The translations under genes were made by a program, and so were the position numbers. A stretch of 64,000 bases of DNA from Liolophura sinensis (Eukaryota > Mollusca > Polyplacophora > Chitonida > Chitonidae), in assembly GCF_032854445.1 (NCBI RefSeq), contig NC_088300.1, positions 81,024,101 through 81,088,100 on the forward strand. Reading direction: 5' to 3'. This document shows positions 22,601 to 33,003 of the stretch, one piece after another. The notes beneath the pieces were generated by a model. The model saw only the letters and a list, made by a program, of their open reading frames with translations. It was not told the origin of the DNA and did not search any database. The stretch's first letter is position 1. Every line of letters starts with the position of its first letter.

Positions 22601-24188
22601 GGTGTGGATCAGCTTCATGATGATACCCACATGCTCAGTCTGTGTACCTGTGTGTGGATCAGCTTTATTATGATTCCCACGTGCTGGTAAGTATCATGGT
22701 ATTTTCATCATCACATATCTGTTGTGAGTTACTCACTGCAAAAAAGTAACACCCAGTGAAAACATACTCCTTGTGTATTGGCATATGGGTGATAAGCTGT
22801 CAAGGCTTTCCCCATGTTCATGTGATAAACCTGACATTTTCGTCGTCTTCTGATCTTACTTGCAGGTGAAAGATGTTACAAGTCACTCCCTAGAAAACAG
22901 AATGGAATCATTTTTTCTGGCAGAGACAACAAAATACTTGTATCTTCTGTTCACACCAGATCATTTCATTCACAACACTGGTAACCATGGGGATGTGGTC
23001 CAGACCCCAAATGGAGAATGTGTCTTAGATGCTGGCGGTTACGTCTTTAACACAGAGGCACATCCAATAGATATGGCTGCTATGTACTGTTGTAGTGCTC
23101 AGAAAAAGCAAGATGACCAAATTCTTCAAGACTTGCATGATAATCTAGATTTGTTAACTCTTTTGGACATAGTAGATCCATCAGCTGATCTCTTTGCTGG
23201 TGGCAAACTTGAGAAAAGAAGGAAAAACATCCAGCTGCAGCCAAATAAGCCCAAAACTGTGCTGCAGCCCTTTAGTGACACACACCCAGATGAGGGGGAG
23301 ACAACTGCTGAGACAGAAGACGAATCAGCCCTTGATGAGGAAGGTGCCGATGTAGATGAGGAAGACTACAGTGTTGATGATTCAGCAGAACATTACATAT
23401 CTCGTCAGGACGGTGTCAGTGCCACAGAAGAGGACTCCTTTGACACTGAGGGGTCAGATCAGAGTGTTGTCGTGATGACTTCTGAAAACAAATCACCAGC
23501 TCAAAGCTCGTCAGTTTCCACGGATGGTAAGCAAGGACAAGAGGATTCCATGACGAAACAGTTCATGTTTGATCAGAAGACACAAAAACTAATGAAACAA
23601 GTGAGTTCTAAGTTGAATGTAGATTTCAGTCGGCTGACAGAGTTTGTGCAATCTTTGGGAAGAAAGGAGACCTCAGACAAAAAGGTGGAAGGAAGGCATG
23701 GAACAGCGCAACAGCCATCTGCAGCAGAAATACCAAATAAGGGCATTGGTGAAGCCGATGGGACAGGGGAAAGCGAGGACGAGATCACAGTCACCCAGGA
23801 TGGGGAGTGGGTGCGTATACAATCAGGAGGGGCAGGTAAGGCAGGCAAGGCAGGCAGCACTGCAGCAAGTCACCAAGACTCTTCTCATGATAAAACTGAG
23901 AAACTCACAACAGTCAATGCCCAAGTGCAGGCCTTGGCTACCATGATTAGAAATGTTTTAAATTCAAACTCAGAACATACGTTCTCAGGAAATTCTGGAT
24001 TCAGTTTTGGAAGTAAAACTGAAGGAAAATCGAGAACTGAAGGGAAATCGAGGACAGATGAAAAGTCAGAGGCAGAAAGTATAGTTGATGATCCTATATT
24101 TGGAGACGATAAGCCAGAGCAATTGGTTTGCCTCGCTCTGCCATTCCACATGAGACTGTCCGTCATGGGAGAGATGTTTGGGGAGTAG
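10606..24188 (+). CDS. EDEM2: EDEM2, ER degradation-enhancing alpha-mannosidase-like protein 2
   Basis: GH47 mannosidase-family protein of ER-associated degradation, which starts mannose trimming of misfolded glycoproteins. Ten exons: 10606-10715, 14138-14248, 15384-15529, 15711-15836, 16069-16280, 18991-19132, 19611-19735, 20035-20179, 20460-20581, 22866-24188. All phases agree, giving 853 residues (human 578). Residues 1-27 form a signal peptide. GH47 motifs are all present: [26 protein letters not shown] (E118), [13 protein letters not shown] (D259), [15 protein letters not shown] (E373) and FNTEAHP (T476, Ca2+ ligand). These motifs match EDEM2 rather than EDEM1 or EDEM3. Residues from about 500 to 825, all in exon 10, are an acidic, Ser/Glu-rich, low-complexity extension. 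The last 20 residues return to a conserved motif around C835. Introns carry five minisatellites and SINEs. Confidence 0.95.
11027..11114 (+). repeat. Dispersed repeat, copy A
   Basis: About 88 bp (acagggcctgtt ... ggagttcc ... ttggcgg) matching in reverse orientation the copy at 13272-13359. It is not tandem. It may be part of an old SINE or MITE. Confidence 0.7.
11375..11435 (+). mobile_element. SINE 3'-end fragment
   Basis: Carries only the tail: ggtgtaaaacaccaatcaga followed by AAATATATCAAAT. Diverged. Confidence 0.55.
11640..11890. repeat. 44-bp minisatellite, EDEM2 intron 1
   Basis: About 5.5 copies of a 44-bp unit containing gatacaacaataggtatt and ctgtgttcacagg. Confidence 0.9.
12050..13265. 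other. EDEM2 intron 1, unique sequence
   Basis: No exon-like reading frame, RNA gene or clear repeat seen. GH47 phase continuity from exon 1 (ends AG) to exon 2 (starts G) leaves no missing coding exon. Confidence 0.5.
13272..13359 (-). repeat. Dispersed repeat, copy B (inverted)
   Basis: Reverse complement of the repeat at 11027-11114, with roughly 80% identity by eye. The pair lies within the same intron, 2.2 kb apart. Confidence 0.7.
13560..13678 (+). mobile_element. SINE 3'-half fragment
   Basis: Contains cggttttctcctacctc, then agtgaaatattttttgagta, gacgtaaaacagcaatg and an AAATAAATAAAT tail. The head is missing and the copy is old. Confidence 0.65.
14268..14640. repeat. 50-bp minisatellite carrying acceptor-like motifs, EDEM2 intron 2
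   Basis: About 7 units of 50 bp. Each contains TATCACTTTCAG followed by TTTTGG, a good 3' splice site consensus. The array starts about 20 bp after the exon-2 donor at 14249. Open frames in three phases (113-152 codons) are repeat artefacts. Confidence 0.9.
16262..17545. repeat. 66-bp minisatellite built from the EDEM2 exon 5 / intron 5 junction
   Basis: Nineteen units of 66 bp, each containing tataggattg|gtaagtacaa, the last exon-5 bases and a 5' splice site. The first seed copy is the real exon end (16262-16280), whose own donor is GTATGT. Sixteen units read GTAAGT and three GTAAGC. The 66-bp unit is open on both strands, giving spurious frames of 444 and 485 codons. Confidence 0.95.
17738..17905 (-). 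mobile_element. SINE fragment, diverged
   Basis: Reverse-oriented 3' two-thirds: tail gattgatgtgttatgctgta at left, then the gtggctagcattatg and cccacaaccatcc blocks. It lacks the tRNA head. Confidence 0.75.
18040..18510. repeat. 35-bp minisatellite, EDEM2 intron 5
   Basis: About 13 diverged units of 35 bp around atcagctcatgatttgattg and ttgtttaatgccaaa. Confidence 0.88.
18634..18890. repeat. About 66-bp minisatellite, EDEM2 intron 5
   Basis: About 3.5 copies of a roughly 66-bp unit with ccagtctaggcctaatacaa and caggcatataccaata. It ends about 100 bp before the exon-6 acceptor. Confidence 0.85.
19203..19473 (-). mobile_element. Full-length tRNA-derived SINE with 12-bp target duplication and long poly(A)
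   Basis: The minus-strand element has an intact tRNA-like head (box A TGGCTCAGTCGG; box B gagttcaagtcc), the conserved centre and tail, and ends in about 20 A residues (T run at 19203). TACTGGTTTTAT flanks it at 19191-19202 and 19474-19485. It sits in EDEM2 intron 6 and is the youngest-looking copy in the window. Confidence 0.95.
20800..22685. repeat. 50-bp minisatellite, EDEM2 intron 9
   Basis: About 38 units of about 50 bp around tggatcagcttcatgatgat and cacatgctcagtctgtgtac, with indel variants (ATGATT and ATGATGATT; GTGTGTGTAC). It fills most of the intron. Exon 9 joins exon 10 in the conserved EDEM order (CGFAT to VKDV), so nothing here is coding. Confidence 0.93.
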
Positions 24189-24307
24189 AGCAGAGTGGAC
24201 AGATTTGGAGACGATAAGCCAGAGCAGTTGGTTTGCCTCGCTCTGCCATTCCGCATGAGCCTGTCCATCATGGGAGAGATGTTTGGGGAGTAGAGCAGAG
24301 TGGACAG
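24098..24307 (+). repeat. 105-bp tandem duplication over the EDEM2 stop codon
   Basis: Copy 1 (24098-24202) is the end of the EDEM2 coding region plus 14 bp of 3'UTR. Copy 2 (24203-24307) is entirely in the 3'UTR. They differ at four positions. The period is exactly 35 codons, so copy 2 keeps the same reading frame and its own TAG at 24291-24293. Confidence 0.93.
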
Positions 24308-24353
24308 TGAAAGGGTAGAAGGGGACCATTCTACATGGAACTGTTAGTTATGG

Positions 24354-24356
<3 letters not shown>

Positions 24357-24424
<68 letters not shown>
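24357..24424. repeat. (AT)n microsatellite
   Basis: About 34 uninterrupted AT dinucleotides in the EDEM2 3'UTR, about 50 bp after the duplicated module. Confidence 0.98.
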
Positions 24425-24427
<3 letters not shown>

Positions 24428-24884
24428 TTCACTCTGGCAGGGATAGCACAAGTATCTGGATGGTTGGTTCACTCTGGCAGGCATAGCACAAGACTTTCAG
24501 TCCCTAGTTGGATCACTGATTATGAAATTACCCACTTAACATATCATGGAGTACTTATAATACATCATGCATACAAGTATGATAATCATACTCTTACATA
24601 AGAAAGGATTTTCTACTGTAATAACTATTTGTGCACATCTAATGACTCCTCTACGTCATATAATTGGAAAACAGACCTTTCCGAACTGTCAATCAAGAAC
24701 AGGCAATTTACCAATCATAAGCAGTATTGTTACAGATATGTCAAGCAGATGTCCCACGCATTGATTACAAATGTTAAATCTTGCTCTCACAGGGAATGGA
24801 ATGAAAAATAACGTGGTGGAACATTGGACATGTTGGATCCATCCATTGTTGAGTATGACATAAAACCCCAAGCATACATACATG

Positions 24885-25285
24885 TACATGCTTACATTTT
24901 ACTCTCTGTGGTGATATACCTGTACATGCTAATATTCTATTCTGTGCGGTAATATACATATATTCTACTCTGTGTAGTGATATTCGTGTACATGCTTATA
25001 TTCTGCTCAGTGTAGTGATATACGTGTACATGCTTATATTCTGCTCAGTGTAGTGATATACGTGTACATGCCTATGTTCTACTCTGTGCAGTGATATACC
25101 TGTACATGCCTATGTTCTACTCTGTGTGGTGATATACGTGTTTATGCTTATATTCTAGTCAGTGTAGTGATATTCGTGTACATGCTTATATTCTGCTCAG
25201 TGTAGTGATATACGTGTACATGCCTATGTTCTACTCTGTGCAGTGATATACATTTACATGCTTTTATCTACTCTGTGTGGTGATA
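24885..25285. repeat. 38-bp minisatellite, downstream of EDEM2
   Basis: About 10 units of 38 bp around tgatatacgtgtacatgctt and tattctgctcagtgtag. Confidence 0.88.
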
Positions 25286-25289
25286 TAAA

Positions 25290-28200
25290 CCCATTAGAAA
25301 TGGGTTTTTGTATATCCTGATGGAAATGAATGTCAAGTGATCAGTTTTCTGCACTAGTATTTTTTGTACACAAAATCGCTGTGAATCATTACATTAGCTG
25401 CTAGTCTTTTGTATATATGTATATACATTCTACAGAAGGATTCTTTGTGGTGAAATATTAAATATAGACAGGACCTGTGATATGCTGTATGGTATTTCAG
25501 TGAAGACATGTTCCACTTAAGGTGTGGTTAGTTTTTGATTGTACATCCAAAAGGAGAAAAACTGCAATACCCTTGCATCTGTAGTGGCACACATTTTATC
25601 ATGTCCACCAATAGAAGTTAAATAGTTATAATTCACCTTAACAGTGAATGTGCATGGACAGTGTAAGATTTACTGGTCCTGTATTAGAATAGTGCATTAT
25701 TTATATGAGTGTGTGAAAACACATTAACTTACTGTATGTTCTGTACTTGTATATTTACAATCAGTGTTCACATTCAGGGCAAGGAAGATTAACTAGAAAT
25801 CATGTTTGTTCGTTTTGTGTGATATTTGCAATTGCTTGTCAAGTTCACACTAGACTGCGGTGTTATGACATGGCATACCTTGTACATGTACACCACTGGC
25901 TGCTTGCACAAATAGGTCGTAGGCCTAAGTTGATTGTGAATCCCCAAGATTCAATCCTTCTGCATTACACGAAGCTCCTGTACCATGCCACTAGGACCAG
26001 GTTTTACTTAACTTCCTTTCTGGCAACACTCACAGTTTTCTGGTATCAACAACTTCTGCAGTGGGCACAGGCAAAGTTTAAAGTCTCTATGATCAGGATT
26101 ATATAAAAAATTATTGTAATAGTAATATATTTATAGTGTCACTGAAGAATTGATGTTCTGGCCAGAAATCTGTGACCATTGTCTTTGACCATAGGAAAAT
26201 AATGTCTGCTTTAGCACTCAAGGTGAATATACTGATCTGGTGTAAGCCTAAACACCATTACTGATGACATTCTGTCTGGACCATCGCTCTGTTTCACCTG
26301 AAGTTAAGCATTTTTCAAGTGACACATATTGTTGATTCTGATTGATTCCTCCAATATATAGGGGCCACTTAAGACTGCAGATAGTCTAAAGGGTAGAGGA
26401 AACCAGCACACCTCCAAAGCACCTCACATCTTTCTCACACAAAATGGAAGCTGAATCTGACCATGTGACTTCGTTATGCCAGACCTGTGGCGCAAGCTCA
26501 ATCTCGGCTTTGCACAGAGAATTTCTGTCTGCAGAGTGTGCAGGTGTCATTGGGCAATTGGCCTTTAAATTGTGATTGAAGAATAGTATTTCTGCATCCC
26601 ATTATAGGGAGGTTTCTTAGTGACTTACCCCCGTAAGTATAAAAGGTGAAATATTTCTGACTACCATATCACATTTAACACCAGTCACACAAATAAAGAT
26701 GTACATGTACAAATAACCAGGAGTGAGTTGAGTAAAGTGAAGGGATTTTCTTGACATGGCAAAGTCTCTCACTGATTCCAATATGGCATGTATATGGTGT
26801 ACTGTGTAAGTTTCTGTCACTATCTCAAGGCTCAACTTTTAAGTGCAGGACTACATGTACAAAAATTTAAACACCAACCACAATGACCAAATATTGACCA
26901 GAGAAGGACATATATACAGCAGTAACCTAACAAGTTACCATCTAAAAGCAAGCAGCAAATAACCATAACATAGGTAAGATACATAACTTAGATATACATT
27001 TCAAACATAAGAATGTAACAAGTGTTTTGGCAAGCAAAAACACCAATATAAACCATACATAGAGCAGTGTATGTGCCAAGGTAAGCTCAGCATTATCATT
27101 ATCCGGGATATGCAAACATCCCTTTGGAAAGGAAGAGAAAAGATTTAGCTTCATATGTGTATAAAGAACTTTCTTGTTAACTACATGTAAAGGCTTGTCA
27201 TGCCATAAATAACCAGCCAAGCTTCAAACAACAGAAAGTTACAAAACTCTGGCAGTGCAATGCAGTGTGCCACAGTAAGTAACATTCTCTCAATGATACA
27301 CAGCCTGCTTGCTGACTTGTCAGCACAAGTACGCCTGCTACACATGTGACTGGCCTCTGCACACTAGTTCACAATGTTACAATCTATAACCACAAATGTG
27401 TAGTGTTAACTCATCACAGGACCTGCTAACCCCTCACAAAAATCTTCCTCTGAAAAAATATTCACTGGGACATTCACAGTGTATGTATCAATATATTACA
27501 GGAACTAAATTGTGCGCTACTTTCAGTGTCCTGTAAATGATGATGCATGAAGAGCATGCTGTCCAGCCATACGCAACCTAGTAGATGAAAGAATGCAGTA
27601 TCATACAGCGCATTTACAGCAGAGTGTAACCAATACCTTTTCTTAACTCATAACAGTCCCACACCTTAACCGTTTGAAACATTATTTCCTTATCTCCTGT
27701 ATTTCCAGAAAAAGGATAAAATATTTTACATGTGGGCAGTGTACAAAGAGAACAGGTCTTAATCGATCAACCAATTAAGAGTAATAATAAAACAAAGTAC
27801 TATTTTACAAGTAAAAAGACAAATTAACAACAAGATGAATCAATCAGCCCTGCTGTACATGTACATCCTCTGACGTTCACATATAACAGAAAAACACATT
27901 GATGTAACAGAGTAATCATCCTCAAAAATTTATCTGGCCAGGCACTCCGTAAAATCTTGTTTTCCACACTATGACCACAAATGTGTAGTAACAGCACAAC
28001 TTTTGTGTCAAAAAGCTTTAGCTGTAAAATAAGAATTAACTGGTTACACAAAAAATTAGATTAAACTGTAGATTTGTAAAACTTTATGGCCCTAACATGT
28101 AATCAACAGTGAGGTTTGATTGGCAAGGACGGTATAAGAAAGTCAAAATGGACTTTCTTTCAAATAACAAAATATAACAGCAGTTTAAAACTAATGCAAA

Positions 28201-29155
28201 GTGACTTCAATGAAATCTCACTACCAGTTCTGGCAGAAAATAAAAGAGACAGATGATAAAATAAGGGTAAGGGTCTAAAAGCATTACACATAAAACAGTG
28301 CTTTACCAGACCTGTTACATACAGCTATATTGAAGATGTGATAATCACCAATCCTACACATAACCAGGTCTCCATCCCATTAAAATGTACTGCACAAATG
28401 TATTACAGCAGACTCACAAGACAGAAAAATTCTGCTAGAAAACATCATACTAATATCTTTAAGGTAAAAACATGAAAAAAGTATTTAGTGAAATGCTACA
28501 CATAGTTTTGATCAAGTTGAACAAAGTTGATCACTTTTATGATGTACTTTTCTTGGATACTTAAAAATGGTTGATGATTAACATGTGACATGAAATACAA
28601 AAAAATATTTAAATAATTACATAAAATACTGACTTGACTACCATAAAATCCCCCCCACAATTCTTTAGTACTATTATCAGTACATTCCTGTCATCACCCA
28701 CACACGGAGATATACTTGACTATACCTTGTGGTATATCAACAAGACATTCTACAATAAGCCTTAAAAATGTAGACACAAAATGCTGAATTCATTTTTAAC
28801 AACAACAGTTGTGCTCTAATATGTTGATGCAGTCAGAGACAGAAAGGTGGTATAAGGTGTGCATGGATTTGGGTGGTCACCCCTTCCTCTGTTTATGGCA
28901 CTTTTCATGTGCAGATGGACACTCAAGTGTATGTTGTAAGTTACTGGTTCAACCAAAGTAAACAGATCGTAAATCAGTACCCGTGACACTATCACGGGTA
29001 CTCAAGAGTAAAGTGTGTCATTTGTCTACAGGAAGCAGTGTGTGTAGCCAACACACAACAATAAATATCTTTAACATATACAAAGTAAAAAAATATATAC
29101 GTTGTCTATATAAATAACTATACATATATAGGGTGAACAAATCATTAGAACATTT
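25290..29155. other. EDEM2/RFESD tail-to-tail region
   Basis: Mostly unique AT-rich sequence without tandem repeats, unlike its surroundings. It probably holds the long 3'UTRs of EDEM2 (+) and the Rieske gene (-). A plus-strand AATAAA occurs at 26692-26697. I see no coding exon; the open frame at 25747-26106 has no recognisable family. Confidence 0.45.
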
Positions 29156-32041
29156 CTAAAAATCTTCATCTGTAAAATATTTGCTGTTTAGTTCGCTAAA
29201 TCCAACAAGCAGTGTGCCATCCTGCTTTACTTGAACAGGATAAATCTTGGCCGAGATTTGTCTTCCTTTGGGCTGCCTGACCTGCCCGGTCTTCAGTTCA
29301 AACCTCCAGCTATGCCACGGACATCTCACACACACAGACATGTCCGGCAATGTCTCTATGTCTCCAAGATGGAGAGGGCCACCTGTGAAGCAGACAACTA
29401 ATGATGTCAGTAACTGATATAAATAAACATGCATAATAGACCTAACACAATAACAGAATACATGTACATCACGTGACCTGACTTATAAACATACACACAA
29501 GAACAGATTTTCCACACCTCATCGCTTGCTGTTAAAACCAAAATATCATATGCCTTTCAGTATTTTTCATGACTTGACAATTCTTTCTTATTCAAACTAG
29601 TAAATAACAATATACAGTGCCCAGGATGTTTATGATGACCTGAAAACATATCATTATCTGTGGCTGGCTGACTTTCAAACTTAATTCTGTTAGTGGCAGC
29701 TTTCACTTCGGGTTCTCCACCTGGAAATCTACAAGGCCCTTAGCCCCACATGAGATATTCAATGTTAAAATGGCAATACTGTAACAAATGTGGCTCAGGT
29801 TTGCTACCCTGAGGTGAACTTCAATCTGCTATAACCGTACCAAAATCACCTTCAATCTTGAACTAAACTAAAAAATAATTTATTGAGCTGCACAATTTCA
29901 TGTCTTGGGTGGATGAGAAGCTTTATAGCTGTGTGCTATTAGCTGTTCTGTATGATATGTCACAAGAACGTCAATACAACTATTCTCATTAATATGTCGT
30001 ATATAATCTCACCCGCATGAGGACATTTCTCATCCAAGGCAAACACTTCTTCACCATAACGAAACAGTGCTATTTGGACGTCATTACATTCTGTAAGCGT
30101 CCCAGTTTTGCTGTTTTGCCGCGATACAGATGGTCTTCTAGATATTCTGGTGTGCTTCAATTTTTTCTGCAAAGGGTCTGACCAGTCAAATAAATCTATC
30201 CAACAAAATGAAAGAAAAACAAAAAAAAATATATACATATATTTGCAATGCAATCTATTGAAACAAATGTATAATCAACTGAGTGAAGTCCAGCATAAAC
30301 AGAAATGTACCAGCATTTGTAATACAATCATTTTTAATTACAACACTGTTTTCAATCTTATCACACTTGGTTGAGTACACACTTTGTGCTCATGTCCCGA
30401 CAATGAAGCCAAATGCGCTGTTATCAAAATGAACTCTTTTCCATTCTAGCCCACATGGGTGAGGACACACTCTGTGGGCATCTCTGTGTCCATGTCCCGA
30501 CATTCCAGCTAGATGCGCTATTATCAAACTGAAGCTAGATAGAGTTATTATCAAAATGAACTCTTTTCCATTCTAGCTCACATGGCTGAGGACACACTAT
30601 GTGGGCCTCTCTGTGCCCATGTCCCGACATTGAAGATAGATGTGCTATTATCAAAATGAACTGTTTTCCAGCATTTGTAATACAATCATTTTTAATTACA
30701 ACAATGTTTTCGATCTTACCACACTTGGTTGAGTACACACTCTGGGCATCTCTGTGCCCACATCTGTGTGTTTTTCCCCACAGGACTAGAAGTTTTATAC
30801 TGCAGACCTGAATGTCAGGCTGGACTTAAAGTGTACCACTGAATATCTTCCTTCATACTGACTATGCTCATTAGAAACAGATATTGCTTAGACACTGTAG
30901 ACAGCTAGTACATACTGTGTATAAACAAAATTTTGCCAAGAATGGATTTCTTTTTTTCTTTTGTTTGCTGTCAATTAAATCACAGAGGTAATCAGATTTT
31001 TTTATCTGTAAAAAATTAACAAAGCAGGTTTTCTCCTATCAAGATAATTAAACTAATCTGCTTCCATGTAACCCTGTCAATTCTGTTGAGGAACTGTAAT
31101 AGTAGTCCTGGTATATATCTCCACAAGTATGGTTTTCAACTCAAGAATAATTTACAACTCAAAAGTGGCGCCCAGTCAATCATTCATATTCTATCATCAT
31201 TACCGCCATGTGATTCTTCAGCTGAAAAGCTTTCAGAATTGGTAGCAACTCACTACAGGTCTACCATCAAAGTCAATATGTCCTCCAAGAATCGATGAAA
31301 TCAGTAAAGAGAAATTACGAACAGGTTAGTTCAATTATGCTAAACACTGAAGTCTGTTTTCAGCAATTTCTGATGTTTTCAGACAACAGCTCACGTTGGC
31401 TTCCTCTCCAGCTGTACACGGGAAGGTCTGTCAGCAACATGTGGATGCTCGTGGGTTTCCCCTGGGGCTCTGCCCGGTTTCCTCCCACCATAATGCTGGC
31501 CACCGTCGAGAGTGAAATATTCTTCGGTTCGGCGTAAAACATCACTCAAATAAAGAAATAAATTTTCAGATAATTAAAACAGATTTCAACTTCTGGTGCT
31601 GTGAGTTTAAAAGAAGTACAAATTTGAACGTGGCATTATATGTTCATTTATAATTGTCAGGAGATTATGAAAACTCCCAATACTAAACTGTAGAACAAAT
31701 TACTTGATTTTTGTATTATAAAACATGCTGCAAACCAGACTAAATGTCAGTATGTTTGCCATAAATGTCAAAATCTGGGACTGGTCGTACTATACAGCTG
31801 CCCGTCCAGATGTGTGGCTGAGAGCATCAACCAGGCACCCATATAACGTGCTCGGATAAAAAAACAAAGGAAACCCTACAGTCATAAACCATCAAATACC
31901 AGTACGGATCTCCGTCCAACACAAAATAAAATAGGAGAGCTGGAGTACTGTATCTAGTATACGAATTCACGCCTACTGCTCCTACTTACCCCCATATTTG
32001 ACATCTGACACAGGCAAGAACAACTTTGGCTCGTCCGGCAT
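29156..32041 (-). CDS. RFESD: Soluble Rieske [2Fe-2S] domain protein, RFESD-like
   Basis: Small single-domain Rieske ferredoxin-type protein, presumed to carry electrons; its partner is unknown. Three coding exons on the minus strand: 32041-31990, 30195-30013 and 29382-29156. Phases join to 153 residues (human RFESD has 157). The N-terminus is MPDEPKLFLPVSDVKYGD. The cluster ligands are CPHAGGPLHLG (C-x-H box 1, split by the last intron at the first Gly) and CPWHSW (C-x-x-H box 2). The tail QVKQDGTLLVGFSEL is the usual final beta strands. There is no signal peptide or membrane segment, so a cytosolic or organellar soluble protein is expected. Orthology to RFESD is by architecture and length; another small Rieske family is possible. 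Confidence 0.88.
30310..30745. repeat. Nested duplications in Rieske gene intron 1
   Basis: A roughly 75-bp block (cagcatttgtaatacaatca ... acacttggttgagtacacac) occurs at about 30311-30382 and 30670-30740. Between them a block with gaactcttttccattctagc and catgtcccgacatt is repeated two to three times. Confidence 0.8.
31385..31562 (+). mobile_element. SINE 3' two-thirds
   Basis: Contains cgttggcttcctctccagct, ctgcccggtttcctcccacc, then cggcgtaaaacatcactcaa and AATAAAGAAATAAA. The tRNA head is absent. It is plus-oriented within the Rieske gene intron 1, antisense to that gene. Confidence 0.8.
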
Positions 32042-32282
32042 TTCAAATTTCACACATCAAATTATCCGATCTATGTGCAGACTCGAGCTCGAGGACCGCT
32101 CCGCACACCTACACGACATATCTGTACCAAAAGAAACGTGTCATATTGACTATGAAACAAAATCGATGAACTTGACTGGAACTTTGGGCTATGTTCTGTT
32201 GTTGTTGTTTTCTCGCGGGCAGACGACGTCAAACCCAAAGGTCACTTCCGCCTAATCTGACCTCGGGTTGCTTGCTGACTCC
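32042..32282. promoter_or_regulatory. 5' region of the Rieske gene
   Basis: GC-richer than the flanks and with several CpGs (ctcgaggaccgctccgcaca, tctcgcgggcagacgacgtc). It has a CRE-like TGACGTCG/ACGTCA context and no clear TATA box. It lies directly upstream of the Rieske ATG and is the likely core promoter. Confidence 0.45.
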
Positions 32283-32961
32283 ATGGACGACATTTCTCTT
32301 CGAGTCCGTCAATCATGCACCACCGCAAGTCGACTGTGTAAATCATCTGACGTCTGCAGCCTGGCGATGTACCTACATCACATCAGACAGAGGTGTTTTA
32401 CTCTCATCTCTGCCCTCAGCGAGCCCCAGGCTCATGTTGACGATAGAATGATGCTTGCGTTTGGCTTTGTCTTTGATCAAGGCATGTTCAGGAAAACTTA
32501 TACGCGCTCGTGTTCATACATGTTACATGTAGGCCTACAGATGTGTGAATGTAGTCTACATGTATATTTTACAAGTGCTGGCTGGTACATGCACTATCAT
32601 ACAGAATTACACGGGGGGTCGAACATAGCAATTTTCAAGTTACCAACGAAGCCCAATTAGCAAATAATTTAGGCCATGTAAAGAAATTATTCATAAAGAC
32701 CATGAGACACTATTGGTTAATAATGAAGTCACTGTTTGAAATTGCTCAACAAGAAGGCCAGGGACCTAAATCTTTTATATTGCTCTATATTATTTACAGA
32801 ATTAGGGCTTAGGCCTATGCATTTGGTTGATTTGCAACTCGCCTATTTTTGAACTTGCCTATTCGCATTTCGATACCATGATTGTGCTAGTGGCATATGC
32901 GTAATCCTTGGGTTAATCCGACTGATACCTGGTGAGAGCCTCTAAACCATTTGGACCGCTA

Positions 32962-33003
32962 TTCGCATTTCGCCTAATCGATTTTAGGTAGGCGAAATGC
33001 GAA
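32962..33003. repeat. Perfect 15-bp inverted repeat (stem-loop)
   Basis: TTCGCATTTCGCCTA (32962-32976) and its exact complement TAGGCGAAATGCGAA (32989-33003) are separated by 12 nt. A third half-copy (cctattcgcatttcg) lies at 32858-32872. Confidence 0.92.

Noticed and set aside
20748-22685. Extra coding exon of EDEM2 in the 50-bp array (several short open frames; a donor-like GTAAGT at its right end)
   Set aside because: Exon 9 (ends CGFAT) and exon 10 (starts VKDV) are contiguous in the family, and the array has no acceptor in the right phase.
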